A stretch of DNA of 64,000 nt from Diabrotica undecimpunctata (lineage: Eukaryota; Arthropoda; Insecta; Coleoptera; Chrysomelidae). The first letter of the stretch is position 1. Every line of letters begins with the position of its first letter. Where the stretch lies: the NCBI RefSeq assembly GCF_040954645.1, contig NC_092810.1, positions 75,336,660-75,400,659 on the forward strand, given 5' to 3'. Below are positions 22,281-32,220 of the stretch, one piece after another. The translations under genes and the position numbers were made by a program. Under the pieces are notes generated by a model. The model had not been told where the DNA came from. It worked only from the letters and a program-made list of their open reading frames with translations, and ran no database searches.

Positions 22281-22290
22281 GACTGCGCCA
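22281..22290 (-). other. Primer binding site of unit E (TGGCGCAGTC)
   Basis: The minus strand reads TGGCGCAGTC directly after the LTR end. Drosophila errantiviruses of the 17.6/297 group use a tRNA-Ser primer with a site starting TGGCGCAG; the assignment here is by that similarity. Confidence 0.5.
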
Positions 22291-22347
22291 AATATATTTG
22301 AGTTTTGCAAAACTATATTTTAAAAAATATTTATTTAACACAAAATA

Positions 22348-22401
22348 GTAACAATACGTTTTAATACGATAAAGGCTCGATTTAATACGATTTATGGGTC
22401 G

Positions 22402-22410
<9 letters not shown>
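22348..22410 (-). repeat. Right inverted terminus of unit E (LTR 3' part)
   Basis: It reads in LTR sense on the minus strand and continues into a sequence shared with the 3' end of copy F (CTTTATCGTATTAAA... then TCAAATATA) and then the PBS. Confidence 0.8.

Positions 22411-22442
<32 letters not shown>
22409..22442. repeat. (TA)n microsatellite
   Basis: It joins unit E to the 3' part of another LTR element. Confidence 0.85.
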
Positions 22443-22446
<4 letters not shown>

Positions 22447-22853
22447 ATGATATGTAAAATCGAGAAAAATATTGGTTTGTTTAAAAATATTTCAAAGTTC
22501 AAAAACATTAAAATAATTCAGATAAGTAGGATAATATCCAACAAACATTTCGAAGAAGGAAAGTTATTAAATTCTTGGATTACCTGTACTAAACAAAATG
22601 TAAGCTTTGCATAAATTATTTCTTTGTTATACTTGAGTGACCCGCATAATTTTAAGTGAAATCCAAAGACAATGGAACCGGGTTTTCCAAAATACATTAA
22701 TGCAGTGATTAGAGACAAATAGAAGAGATTTTAGAAAGAGGTTTTTGTTAGTTTTTAAGAATTATAGAAAATATTATTTGTAAATAAGTTTTAGGAAATT
22801 TTATAATTATAGGTAAAAATTTGTTTGTTATCGAAATGAAAAAATGGGGGAAT
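22443..22853 (+). other. 3' internal remnant of a third LTR element
   Basis: No coding sequence was recognised. It ends with the purine-rich AAAAAATGGGGGAA just before an LTR start, as expected for a polypurine tract. Confidence 0.5.
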
Positions 22854-23847
22854 TGTGACGAGTTTTGATTGGCGGAGATTGAAAAAGGTGGGATAAGTAT
22901 GTAGGAAAAAGTTTAGCGAGATTGAGGAGAGAGAAAAGAGAATCAGTTGGTTTTCCAAGTCTGTAAGACGAACAGTGATTGTTCTCTGGTGGTTCCCAAG
23001 ATGTAGCAAGCAGTAGTGTTGAATGTTAGTGAGTTTTTGTGGAGTTAGTGTATCTGACAGAAGCTGAAGCAGCAAAATATTGTAAGTCATATTTTCCTAC
23101 TTATATTCCAAGAGTCACTGTTCAGGCCAACGAGAGATTCAGTTTATCGTAAAGAGAAGATATTCCAAGAGTCATTTTTCACTCGGGCCAACGAGAGATT
23201 CAGTTTATCGAGAGGAGAAAGGCTATCATAATTTGAGTGATTGTTGCTTTTGAAGGAGATCATTAAGGACGATATACTTGCAACAATCTGTTGTAAGATT
23301 GCTGATTACATAGGGAGCGGTTGAGAGGAGATAATACAGTCTACAAGGAACAAGGATTTGGACCACTCATCATCAGAGAGAGATATTTTTGTTTTCTGCA
23401 GTTTTTTTTCTTTTATTGATAACACAATTTTTACACGTAATTTAGAAAGGATATAAATATTTTGATTAGGAGAGTTAGAATAGTTTTGGGATTTTGAGTT
23501 TTCAATTAATATTGTTTGTACCATTAATTTTGATTGTTCACGTACGGAGAACAAAATTTTGAGAATCCTTATATGAGATTTGTTTATTGAAAACTTTTGA
23601 GTGTGAATTATTTCATTATTTTTATTTCAATATATAGTGTTAGATCATATGTGTTTTTTATTATTCCGATATTCTCTGGACCTTACCTTTCACATGTAAT
23701 AGCATAGATATTGAAGCACGAATTTAACCCTGAGATAAAAGAATTAAAAATTGTGATAGAGTCATAATCATATCATTTAAATAATTTTAATTAATCAAAA
23801 AAATTAATTAGCTAATTATTGCTTGGCGCACCAAGACTTTAAATATC

Positions 23848-23850
<3 letters not shown>
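22854..23850 (+). repeat. Orphan 3' LTR of an unassigned LTR retrotransposon
   Basis: The 997-bp segment begins TGTGACG and ends ATATCACA, giving TG...CA with 5-bp inverted ends (TGTGA/TCACA), directly after a polypurine tract. It contains a tandem duplication of about 57 bp (23104-23159 and 23161-23217, both with GCCAACGAGAGATTCAGTTT). It is followed by (TA)n. Confidence 0.65.

Positions 23851-23908
<58 letters not shown>
23851..23908. repeat. (TA)n microsatellite
   Basis: It lies between the orphan LTR and the truncated left end of copy F. Confidence 0.9.
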
Positions 23909-23912
<4 letters not shown>

Positions 23913-24037
23913 AATATATATATTTAAAAAAAAAATTAAATTTGATATTTCTAAAATCCGTACTGAACATATGAATACCGAAGAGCGGAATTTCATTTTA
24001 AAACTAATAAGACATTTTTCATATTGAGGTCAACCAA

Positions 24038-25003
24038 TTGTCTTTCACTAATAAAATCAAACATAATATAAAAACTTCTGACGAGATTCCGATATATTCT
24101 AACTCATATAGATATCCGGAAATATATCGTAAAGAAGTCCAAAATCAAATTCAAGGCATGTTACACCAAAATATCATCTTCTTCTTCTTCAGGTGCCATC
24201 TCCGCTACGGAGGTTGGCAATCACCATATCATAAATAAAATATGATCAGACCGTCTAATTCTCTATGGTCCCCACCGATTTGGGTGGTTCCTAAAAAACT
24301 CGATGCCTCCAACAAACCTTAATTTCGCGAAGTAGTTGACTACCGACGTTTAAATGCTATCACTTTAGGAGATAGATTAGATATCTACTTCCAAACATTA
24401 CTGATCTCTTGGACAAATTAGGGCGTGGTCAGTACTTTACCACTCTAGCTTAGCATCTGGGTTTCACCAAATGGAAATGGCAGAAGAAGACATCCCAAAA
24501 ACAGCTTTCAACACCGAAAACGGTTACTATGAATTTTAAGAATGCCATTTGGACTTAGAAATGCCCCAGCTACATTCCAGAGAGTAATGGATAACATATT
24601 AAGAGGCATACAAAACGAAAAATGCCTTCTCTACCTAGATGATATCATAATATTCAGTACTAGCCTCCAAGAACATCTCATAAATTTAAGAGAAGTATTC
24701 CAGAGACTACGTGAATCCAACTTTAAGATACAGTTGGACAAATCCGAATTTTTAAAAAAGAAGTGGCCTGCTTAGGTCATATTGTCACTCCAGACGGAGT
24801 AAAGCCAAATCCAGAAAAAATAAAGGCTATAAAACACTTCCCAATACCTGCTACAACGAAACAATTAAAAGGATTCCTAGGACTATTGGGATGTTATCGG
24901 AAATTTATTCCAGATTTTTCAAAAATTACAAAACCCTTAACAATGCGACTGAAAAAGAATAATGAAATAAATATTAAAGACGCAGATTATGTGGAATATT
25001 TGT
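24038..25003 (+). pseudogene. RT of copy F
   Basis: Readable pieces are the RT start (24038-24165) and, after the 60-80 bp tail insertion, a palm with stops. [16 protein letters not shown] and the catalytic YLDD (24632-24643) follow in 24542-24775, and the thumb GFLGLLGCYRKFIPDFS in 24763-25005. A frameshift lies near 24765. The layout is typical of the 17.6/297 type. Confidence 0.82.
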
Positions 25004-25376
25004 AAAGATCTTACAAATGAACCTATTTTACAACATCCTGACTTTACGAAACCATTTAATGTGACAACAGATGCGAGTAACTTTGCAATAGGTGCAGTTT
25101 TAAGTCAAGGAAAAATAGGATCTGATCTACCTATTGCTTATGCTAGTAGAACTCCTCGCAATAGTCTGGGCTGTTAAATATTTCCGCCCATACATTTTTG
25201 GTCATCGCGTGACTCTTGTGACAGATCACAAGCCTCTTCAATGGATATTTTCGTTAAAAGATCCTAGCTCAAAATTAGTTCACTGGAGATTAAAACTCGA
25301 AGAGTATGACTATGAGATTGTTTATAAAAAAGGTGCTCTAAACACAAATAGTGATTGTCTATCAATAATACGATTA
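25004..25376 (+). pseudogene. RNase H of copy F
   Basis: VTTDASNFAIGAVLSQG is followed after a frameshift near 25150 by LLAIVWAVKYFRPY, VTDHKPLQW and an altered end (NTNSDCLS in place of the usual ADALSR). The Asp-Glu-Asp order of the fold is visible. Confidence 0.75.
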
Positions 25377-27010
25377 AATGCAAATGAAACTCATGACATA
25401 GAACCCGAAACACCTACAAATTTCTTCGACTATATAGAAAATTTTGATGAAACATTATTAGGAACCCCAAATAATGTAGGCTCAGAGTCTTTGATTGTTG
25501 AATCCGATGAAATAATAAATCACCAAGATGCCAATGATGAAGATGCCCATGATAGCGACGGTGTTACAATCCACACAAACAAAGAAAATCCGATTACAGG
25601 TATACCTATATCAGAAAGCTCGGTAAACACTGGAATGAATCAAATTATCATTTCTCAAGTTAATTACGAGCCAACAGCACCATCTATTATAAAACTTTAT
25701 GATAAAAAACAAAGAATTCTTGTACAATTCTCAAAAAATGACACTGAACGCGACATAGTTGAATTTATAAAAGAATATATAGCACCTAAAGTTAATTATC
25801 ATTTGTACTTCGAAGATCCTATATATGAAATATTTAGTAATGTCATACAAAAATATTTCAAATCTTTGCAATTATCTCTTGTTAAATGCACCAAGAAGCT
25901 AATTGATATCCCACCAAATGAAATTGAGGAAATAATAAAAAATGATCACGAAGGAAAACAAAACCACAGAGGATTAGATGAAACAGAAACTAGAATAAAG
26001 GCATTATATTATTGGCCGAATTAAAGAGCATCTATCCAAACCTTCATAAATGATTGAGAAATTTGCCAATTAACAAAGTACGACACCAAACCTATCAAAC
26101 TCATGTTCAATATAACACCTACTGCAACTAAACGCTTCCAAATTGTACACCTAGATTCGATTACATTGGAAAATACAAAATTTTTAACTATAATAGATTC
26201 TTTTTCTAAATATGGTCAACTATACAAAATAAATTCAGCTCAAGGCATTGAAGTAGCGAATGCATTAATCCTATATTTTACTCATTACTGCATACCAGAA
26301 CAAATAATATCTGATAATGGAACCGAATTAAAAAATTCAGTTGTCGAAGAACTGTTAGAGTTACACAAGGTAAAAGTACATTTTATAAGCTATCAACATC
26401 CAAAGTCTAATGGAATTCCCGAGAGATTTCATTCTACGATCATTGAACACGTTATACACGTTATAGACTACTAAATAATCAAAAAGAATATAAAAATGAC
26501 CATATTGAAAATAAAATAAATTACGCCGCCTATAATAATAGCATCCATTCAGGAACAAAAATGAAACCATACGAGCTGATTACGGGACATATAGATAATA
26601 ATTCTACTTTTGATATCAATATCGGGCAACAAGTTTTAAATAATTATATTTCAAACCATAAAGAAAAGATGAAAATACTTTATTCTAATATCAATAAATC
26701 TTTACAAAACGTAAAAGACAAAGTAATCTCAAAAGCTGACGAAAAACTAGAAGAATTGTCTGAAACAATCCCCACAAAAATATTTGTGCGTAACAGACAA
26801 TTTCAAGGTAAAACAAAAAATAAATACAATGCTGAAGAAATAAGCAAAATTGATAAAGAAAGGAAAACCGCGAAAATAGTTACTCGACATAAAAATACTG
26901 CCGAAAATATTCACTTTTCTAACGTCAAACGACCTAAAAGAAAACCTTACAAATTTCAGGTTCCTCACAATCGGATGCGCGGCAATCCAAATAAAAGATA
27001 TTACCCGTAA
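25377..27010 (+). pseudogene. Integrase region of copy F
   Basis: A long acidic linker (to about 25900) is followed by the zinc-finger area with two stops near 26022-26056. The catalytic core (26103-26474) follows, with TIIDSFSKYGQLY, ISDNGTELKNS and PERFHSTI supplying Asp, Asp and Glu. A stop at 26472 separates it from the C-terminal part (KPYELITGH onward, basic end at 27010). It would process and insert the cDNA if intact. Confidence 0.8.
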
Positions 27011-27032
27011 TCTAGGCATACTACCAATCAAA

Positions 27033-28557
27033 TTGGCACCTGCAAAACTACAAAAATCTAGCCACACATTTGTCCATTACTACAATTTAAATCCGCTTTT
27101 AGAAGAATATGATAGCCTAAATATACAGTATGATCACCTGAAAAATAATCTTTCTAATTGTAAATTTTTCAATAACGAAACAAAAAATTATATTAATCTA
27201 GCACAGTACGTCAAAAATTACATTAAGGAAAATTTTGAAAATCTAAATATACATACAAAATTGCAAAGCAAAGAAATAAAAGAGGTAGGTATAATCAATG
27301 GGTTCGGTTCAATTATTAAAGCTGTAACAGGAAATTTAGATGTCGAAGATGGCGAAAAAATTAATTCAATACTAGATCACTTAAAGACGAATGAAGCGAA
27401 CTTGCAAAGCTAAATCAATAACCAATATTCGCTAAGTCACGAAATTATCAATAATATTAATGAAACAATTCAAAACATACACGAAAATGAAATTAATTTA
27501 AAATCAAAAATTTTGGCTATAAAAAATATAGTAGACTTCCAAACAAATTTTAAAAACGTCAACTATTTAAAAGACATGTTTAACGAAATTATAATAACAT
27601 ACAACCTAATACTCAATACAATGGAAAATGTCCAAAATTCTATTACATTTTGCAAACTAAAAACACTACATCTCAGCATTATCAAGTCTAGTGAATTATA
27701 TAACGAACTCCAAAAAATTTCATCACATTATAAAACACAACTACCCTTTGAAGTAAAATATGAAAACATTTTAGATTTCGAAGCTATTTTACAAATAAAA
27801 TGTAAAATTTACAAATGTAAAATAGAAAAGAACCAAATACAATATTTTCTTTCAATTCCTATTAATTATGAATCTAATTTCGACCTTTATAAATTATTAC
27901 CAATCCCAACAAAAAGTAAGTCAGAATTTTTTATCATGTTGCCAAACTCAGAATACCTATTTATTAAAAAACAAAAAAATAACAATTCCTCTAAATGACA
28001 TCTGCACTTATGGTAAGATCTTTCAATGTCATCTCCACGGACTGCCAATACTTAAAAGCGAAGATTCCATTAAACTATATCGAAATCATCCCAGAAATTA
28101 ACCAATATTTAGATGTCTTTCCTAAAGAAGAAAAAATACTCATTACATGTGCAAAAGAGACTCAAATAAAAATCCTAAACAGAATTTGTCTCACAGAAAA
28201 CACACCATGTAAAATTATATTCCAGAATAAAGAGTTAACCTTTCAAGATGTCACATCAGGACAACCAATGATTGATAAACGCACCACAATTAAATCTCGA
28301 CATTCTTAAAACAGCACCCATGGTATTTCCATGGTACGCTAAATTTATTAAAACTTAAAGATATTCCAAATCATGAATTAAGACCCATATTACAAACTAC
28401 GCCTGTGTATCACATTCCAAGTATTTGGACAAGTCTATTGTATATTGCAATAATTATAACAATTATTGTTCTATTCAAAAAGAAAATAGTAAAAACAAAG
28501 AAAGACAATTCCACAAAGAAAGACGAAGAAGGGCAAACAATCGAACTTCCACGATAG
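27033..28557 (+). pseudogene. env: env-like gene of copy F (broken)
   Basis: It is assembled from four open pieces (27033-27413, 27513-27998, 27995-28309, 28425-28557) split by at least one stop and two frameshifts. It belongs to the errantivirus env / baculovirus F-type fusion protein group, judged by GSIIKAVTGNLD near 27303 with the following heptad-like helix, and by one membrane span near the end (IAIIITIIVLF) with a short basic tail. The basic cleavage motif expected before the fusion peptide is not present here (SKEIKEV instead). The gene is decayed and described only as found. Confidence 0.72.

Positions 28558-29170
<613 letters not shown>

Positions 29171-29216
<46 letters not shown>
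29171..29216. repeat. (TA)n microsatellite
   Basis: It flanks the left end of the mariner-like element and contains its TA target. Confidence 0.9.
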
Positions 29217-29219
<3 letters not shown>

Positions 29220-31149
29220 TGAACGGCTAAATTATGGAATATTATCATTATTTCGAGAACCGAGAACCGAGTTTTGAGGGAAATCCCGAAACAGGTTCCA
29301 TTTTTGTTATAAAATATCCATCTTATAACGTACATGAAGTAGGGATGACGTCACCGGTGTGGGTGTAGTGACGTAACCGTTAATTTTTTTAAATAGACAT
29401 TGGTATAATGCGACACCTCATTTGAAGGATAATTTAGTTCTCTATTTAACGACATTACATTAAATAAAATATTTTTAAGTGTACAAAAACATTTTTGTTT
29501 TATACAAATTCAACTAAATTATAACTAATGATTTTATTCATAATGTACTTTAAAGTAACCAAATTATGCCATCCATCGGTTTCTGCCATGACTTTCTGAA
29601 GTAAATACTTAAAACGCAAAAATTAGTAAAAATAATAATCGACACAAAAAGTTTTCTCATAAACACTGAAACTTTTTGTCAAATGCTAACTCAAGCAAGT
29701 GATAGTGGCATAGTTACTGTAATATTTATGGAGGTAAATGTTTTGATTTTGTGAATTGTCATCAGTTGTCAATTGTAATTTTTACTTTTGAATACTAAAT
29801 TATGGCTCACCTAAATGAAACACAACGAATAGAAATATTAATTCTTAGCGGACGCGGAGATAAAAAAAGAACACAGAACGAGGTATGCAATTTATTCAAC
29901 GCAAAATATCCAGACAGACCCACCAGCCAATCAACAGTAAGTAAAATCGTCCGAAAATTTGGAGAAACTGGGCACGTTAAACATATTTCAAACGCTGGGC
30001 GTCCTAAAATTGAAGACAATGTGAAACTTGATAATTTATTAAATGTACATGACAATCCTCACAGTAGTTCAACACAAATGGGTGAATATGCTGGAGTTTC
30101 CCAACGATCGGTATTACGTATTTTAAAAAAGAAAAATACCATCACTACAAAATTCAACTTCATCAGGAATTAAACGACGACGATCCCGATGGCCGGCTTC
30201 AATTTTCTGAAATTATGCAGGATTTATGTATCCGCAATCCACATTTCATCAATCAAATCCTTTTTTCCGATGAAGCCACATCTTTTATACATGGTACCGT
30301 GAATCGTCAAAATTGCAGATATTGGAGTCAAGAAAACCCACATTGGATGACTGAGTCACACCACACGCAATATCCTCAGAAAGTAAATGTATGGGCAGGG
30401 ATTATTAATGACAGAATCATTGGCCCTTTTTTCTTTGAAGAAAATCTAACAGGAGAACGTTATTTAACTTTTTTGAGAAATCAACTTATACTTGTCCTTG
30501 CTAACATGTATCCAAATGCCAATAATCCAAATTTACCTAGTGAAAATATCTGGTTTCAACAAGATGGAGCCCCTTCGAATTACGCACGTGAAGTACGTCA
30601 ATTTTTAAATCATTGCTTTCCCAGGAGGTGGATCGGAAGACAAGGTTTTATGGAGTGGCCAGCAAGGTCGCCAGATTTAACACATCTAGACTTTTTCCTT
30701 TGGGGTTACATAAAATCAAAAGTTTATGTCAATAGACCCCAAAACTTACAGGACTTGAAAGATAGAATTAGGCATGAACTGAGTCTAATTACTCCAGAAG
30801 TCATCCGCAATGTACTTGATGAATGTGTCCGTAGATTCGCATATTGTCAAGAAACCGATGGATGGTATTTCGAACATTTAATTTAAAATAATTATTATGC
30901 ATAATTTGGTTACTTTAAAGTACGTTAATAATTAAATCATTAGTTGTAATTTAGTTGAATTTAAATTTAAAAAAATTGTTTTTGTACCCTTAAAAAAATA
31001 TTTTAGTTAAAAATGTGATGTCGTTAAATAGAGAATTAAATTCTCGTTTAAATGAGGTGTCGCATTATACCGATTTCCATTTAAAAAAATTAACGATTAA
31101 GTCACTACACCTACACCAGTGACATCATCCCTACTACAAATTTAGTCGT

Positions 31150-31154
<5 letters not shown>
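29217..31154 (+). mobile_element. Mariner-like DNA transposon with long TIRs
   Basis: The outer ends AGTGAACGGCTAAATT and their inverted copy (right end GTCGTTCACT) lie in TA flanks. Inside, 29334-29440 and 29490-29580 match 30890-31135 in reverse, including GTAGGGATGACGTCACCGGT-type sequence and the block GCGACACCTCATTT. The TIRs thus extend about 280-360 bp with internal gaps. They carry the transposase between them. Confidence 0.85.
29802..30886 (+). pseudogene. Mariner-like transposase (one frameshift)
   Basis: The N-terminal helix-turn-helix region (MAHLNETQRIEILILSGRGD, then GRPK) is in 29802-30173. A frameshift in an A-run near 30130 moves the frame, and the catalytic domain continues to 30886. 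The acidic triad is LFSDEA (30269), QQDGAP (30563) and RSPDL (30674). By my count 36 residues separate the second and third, and the third is Asp. FFLWGYIKS follows. Cut-and-paste activity would need the frame repaired. Confidence 0.87.
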
Positions 31155-31200
<46 letters not shown>

Positions 31201-31201
31201 T

Positions 31202-31251
<50 letters not shown>
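31155..31251. repeat. (TA)n microsatellite
   Basis: Three TA blocks separated by single AA steps lie between the mariner right end and a non-LTR fragment. Confidence 0.9.
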
Positions 31252-31255
<4 letters not shown>

Positions 31256-31537
31256 TCAACAAAAGAATGGAAATATTGGAAACCATCAAGACACGAAAGC
31301 TGCAATACCTGGGGCATGTTATGCGTAATGAGAGATACAACCTACTTCAATTGATTATACAAGGGAAAATCCAGGGCAAGAGAAGTGTAGGAAGAAGAAG
31401 AATCTCATTGTTGCGTAACTTGAGGGAATGGTACGGATGCACATCAATTGAACTATTCAGAGCAGCAGCATCTAAGATCAGAATAGCCATGATGATTGCC
31501 AACCTCCGTCGCGGAGATGGCACGTGAAGAAGAAGAG
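31252..31537 (+). mobile_element. 5'-truncated non-LTR retrotransposon 3' end
   Basis: An open frame 31267-31527 encodes LQYLGHVMRNERYNLLQ, GRRRISLLRNLREW, LFRAAASK and a stop after LRRGDGT, followed by GAAGAAGAAGAG. It is the same family as the insertion at 4197-4827. It sits inside (TA)n on both sides, so it probably inserted into the array. Confidence 0.82.
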
Positions 31538-31542
31538 ATATA

Positions 31543-31574
<32 letters not shown>
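31538..31574. repeat. (TA)n microsatellite
   Basis: It continues the array on the other side of the non-LTR fragment. Confidence 0.85.
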
Positions 31575-31990
31575 CAGCCATATTCATGTCTATTCTCTCC
31601 CTGATCTTGTCTTTTGAACCCGATCAAGTCATGTTTTCGGTGTTCCTCGTTTTATTTCGCTCAAGTGGCTGCTAATCCAATATTAATTTCGGTAGGTGAT
31701 GGTCTGTCATTTTCGGTACACGTATGTACCAAATAAACTGATTTTGCTGTATTTCTTCTTTGATGGAGACTGTTCTGTCCATGATTTGTCGTATTCTTTC
31801 ATTTGTTACCTGCATCATTCTGGATATACCTGCTGATCTGGATTAAAATACATTTCCAGGACAATGAGTTTTCTCTTAGTGAGTTGCCAGGTTTCACATC
31901 CATAAAGTACAACAGTTTGAAGAATACTGTTATAAAGCTGCATCTTTTTCTGTTTAGAGATAGTTTTTGACCAGAGTAGTGAGCTCAGTG
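31575..31990 (-). pseudogene. Non-LTR retrotransposon C-terminal fragment (minus)
   Basis: The minus strand reads LYNSILQTVVLYGCETW near 31880-31930. After a frameshift come RMMQVTNERIRQIMD and a WYIRVPKMTDHHLPK-like end. LYGCETW is the usual post-RT motif of these elements. It is a different family from the 31252 fragment. Confidence 0.7.
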
Positions 31991-32099
31991 TATTATAATT
32001 TTTCCCATTTATAATTCACTCTTCGATTTCTTTTTTAGTGCGTCCATTTCTTTCCATCTTTGTCCCAAATAGATCTTTTCGGAACATAATGAAATTACT

Positions 32100-32220
32100 G
32101 AGTAGTGATCAGTGTAGTAGTGTCTGGGGGGGGGGGCTCGGGAGACTGAGACCTCGGAAGCTCTGAAGAAGGCATCGAAGAGGATGTCGAAAGCTCGGCG
32201 CAATTGTAATCGACGCGGTT
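32100..32220 (+). repeat. G-run and hammerhead-like stem-loop
   Basis: A run of about 12 G at 32126-32137 precedes CTGAAGA (32163-32169), a 6-bp stem GGCATC/GATGTC (32171-32176, 32183-32188) and GAAA (32189-32192). This resembles the conserved core of hammerhead ribozymes known from Penelope-like elements. One extra base lies between the core and the stem, and no convincing stem III is seen. Confidence 0.35.

Larger units (their letters stand above)
20295..22410 (-). mobile_element. Errantivirus-like gag-RT fragment with 63-bp inverted termini (unit E)
   Basis: This is a 2,116-bp unit bounded by (TA)n. The right end is the LTR end, PBS and gag start of an errantivirus-like element on the minus strand. 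The left end is an inverted copy of the same LTR piece fused directly to RT. The inverted termini (20295-20357 and 22348-22410) differ at only two positions by eye. It could be a fold-back rearrangement or a chance capture between inverted LTR pieces. Confidence 0.75.

Noticed and set aside
20295..22410. Ordinary autonomous Tc1/mariner element
   Set aside because: It has TA flanks and inverted ends, but the interior is retroelement gag and RT, and the ends are LTR-derived.
23104..23217. CRISPR-like direct repeats
   Set aside because: Only two adjacent copies without spacers, inside an LTR of eukaryotic repeat DNA.
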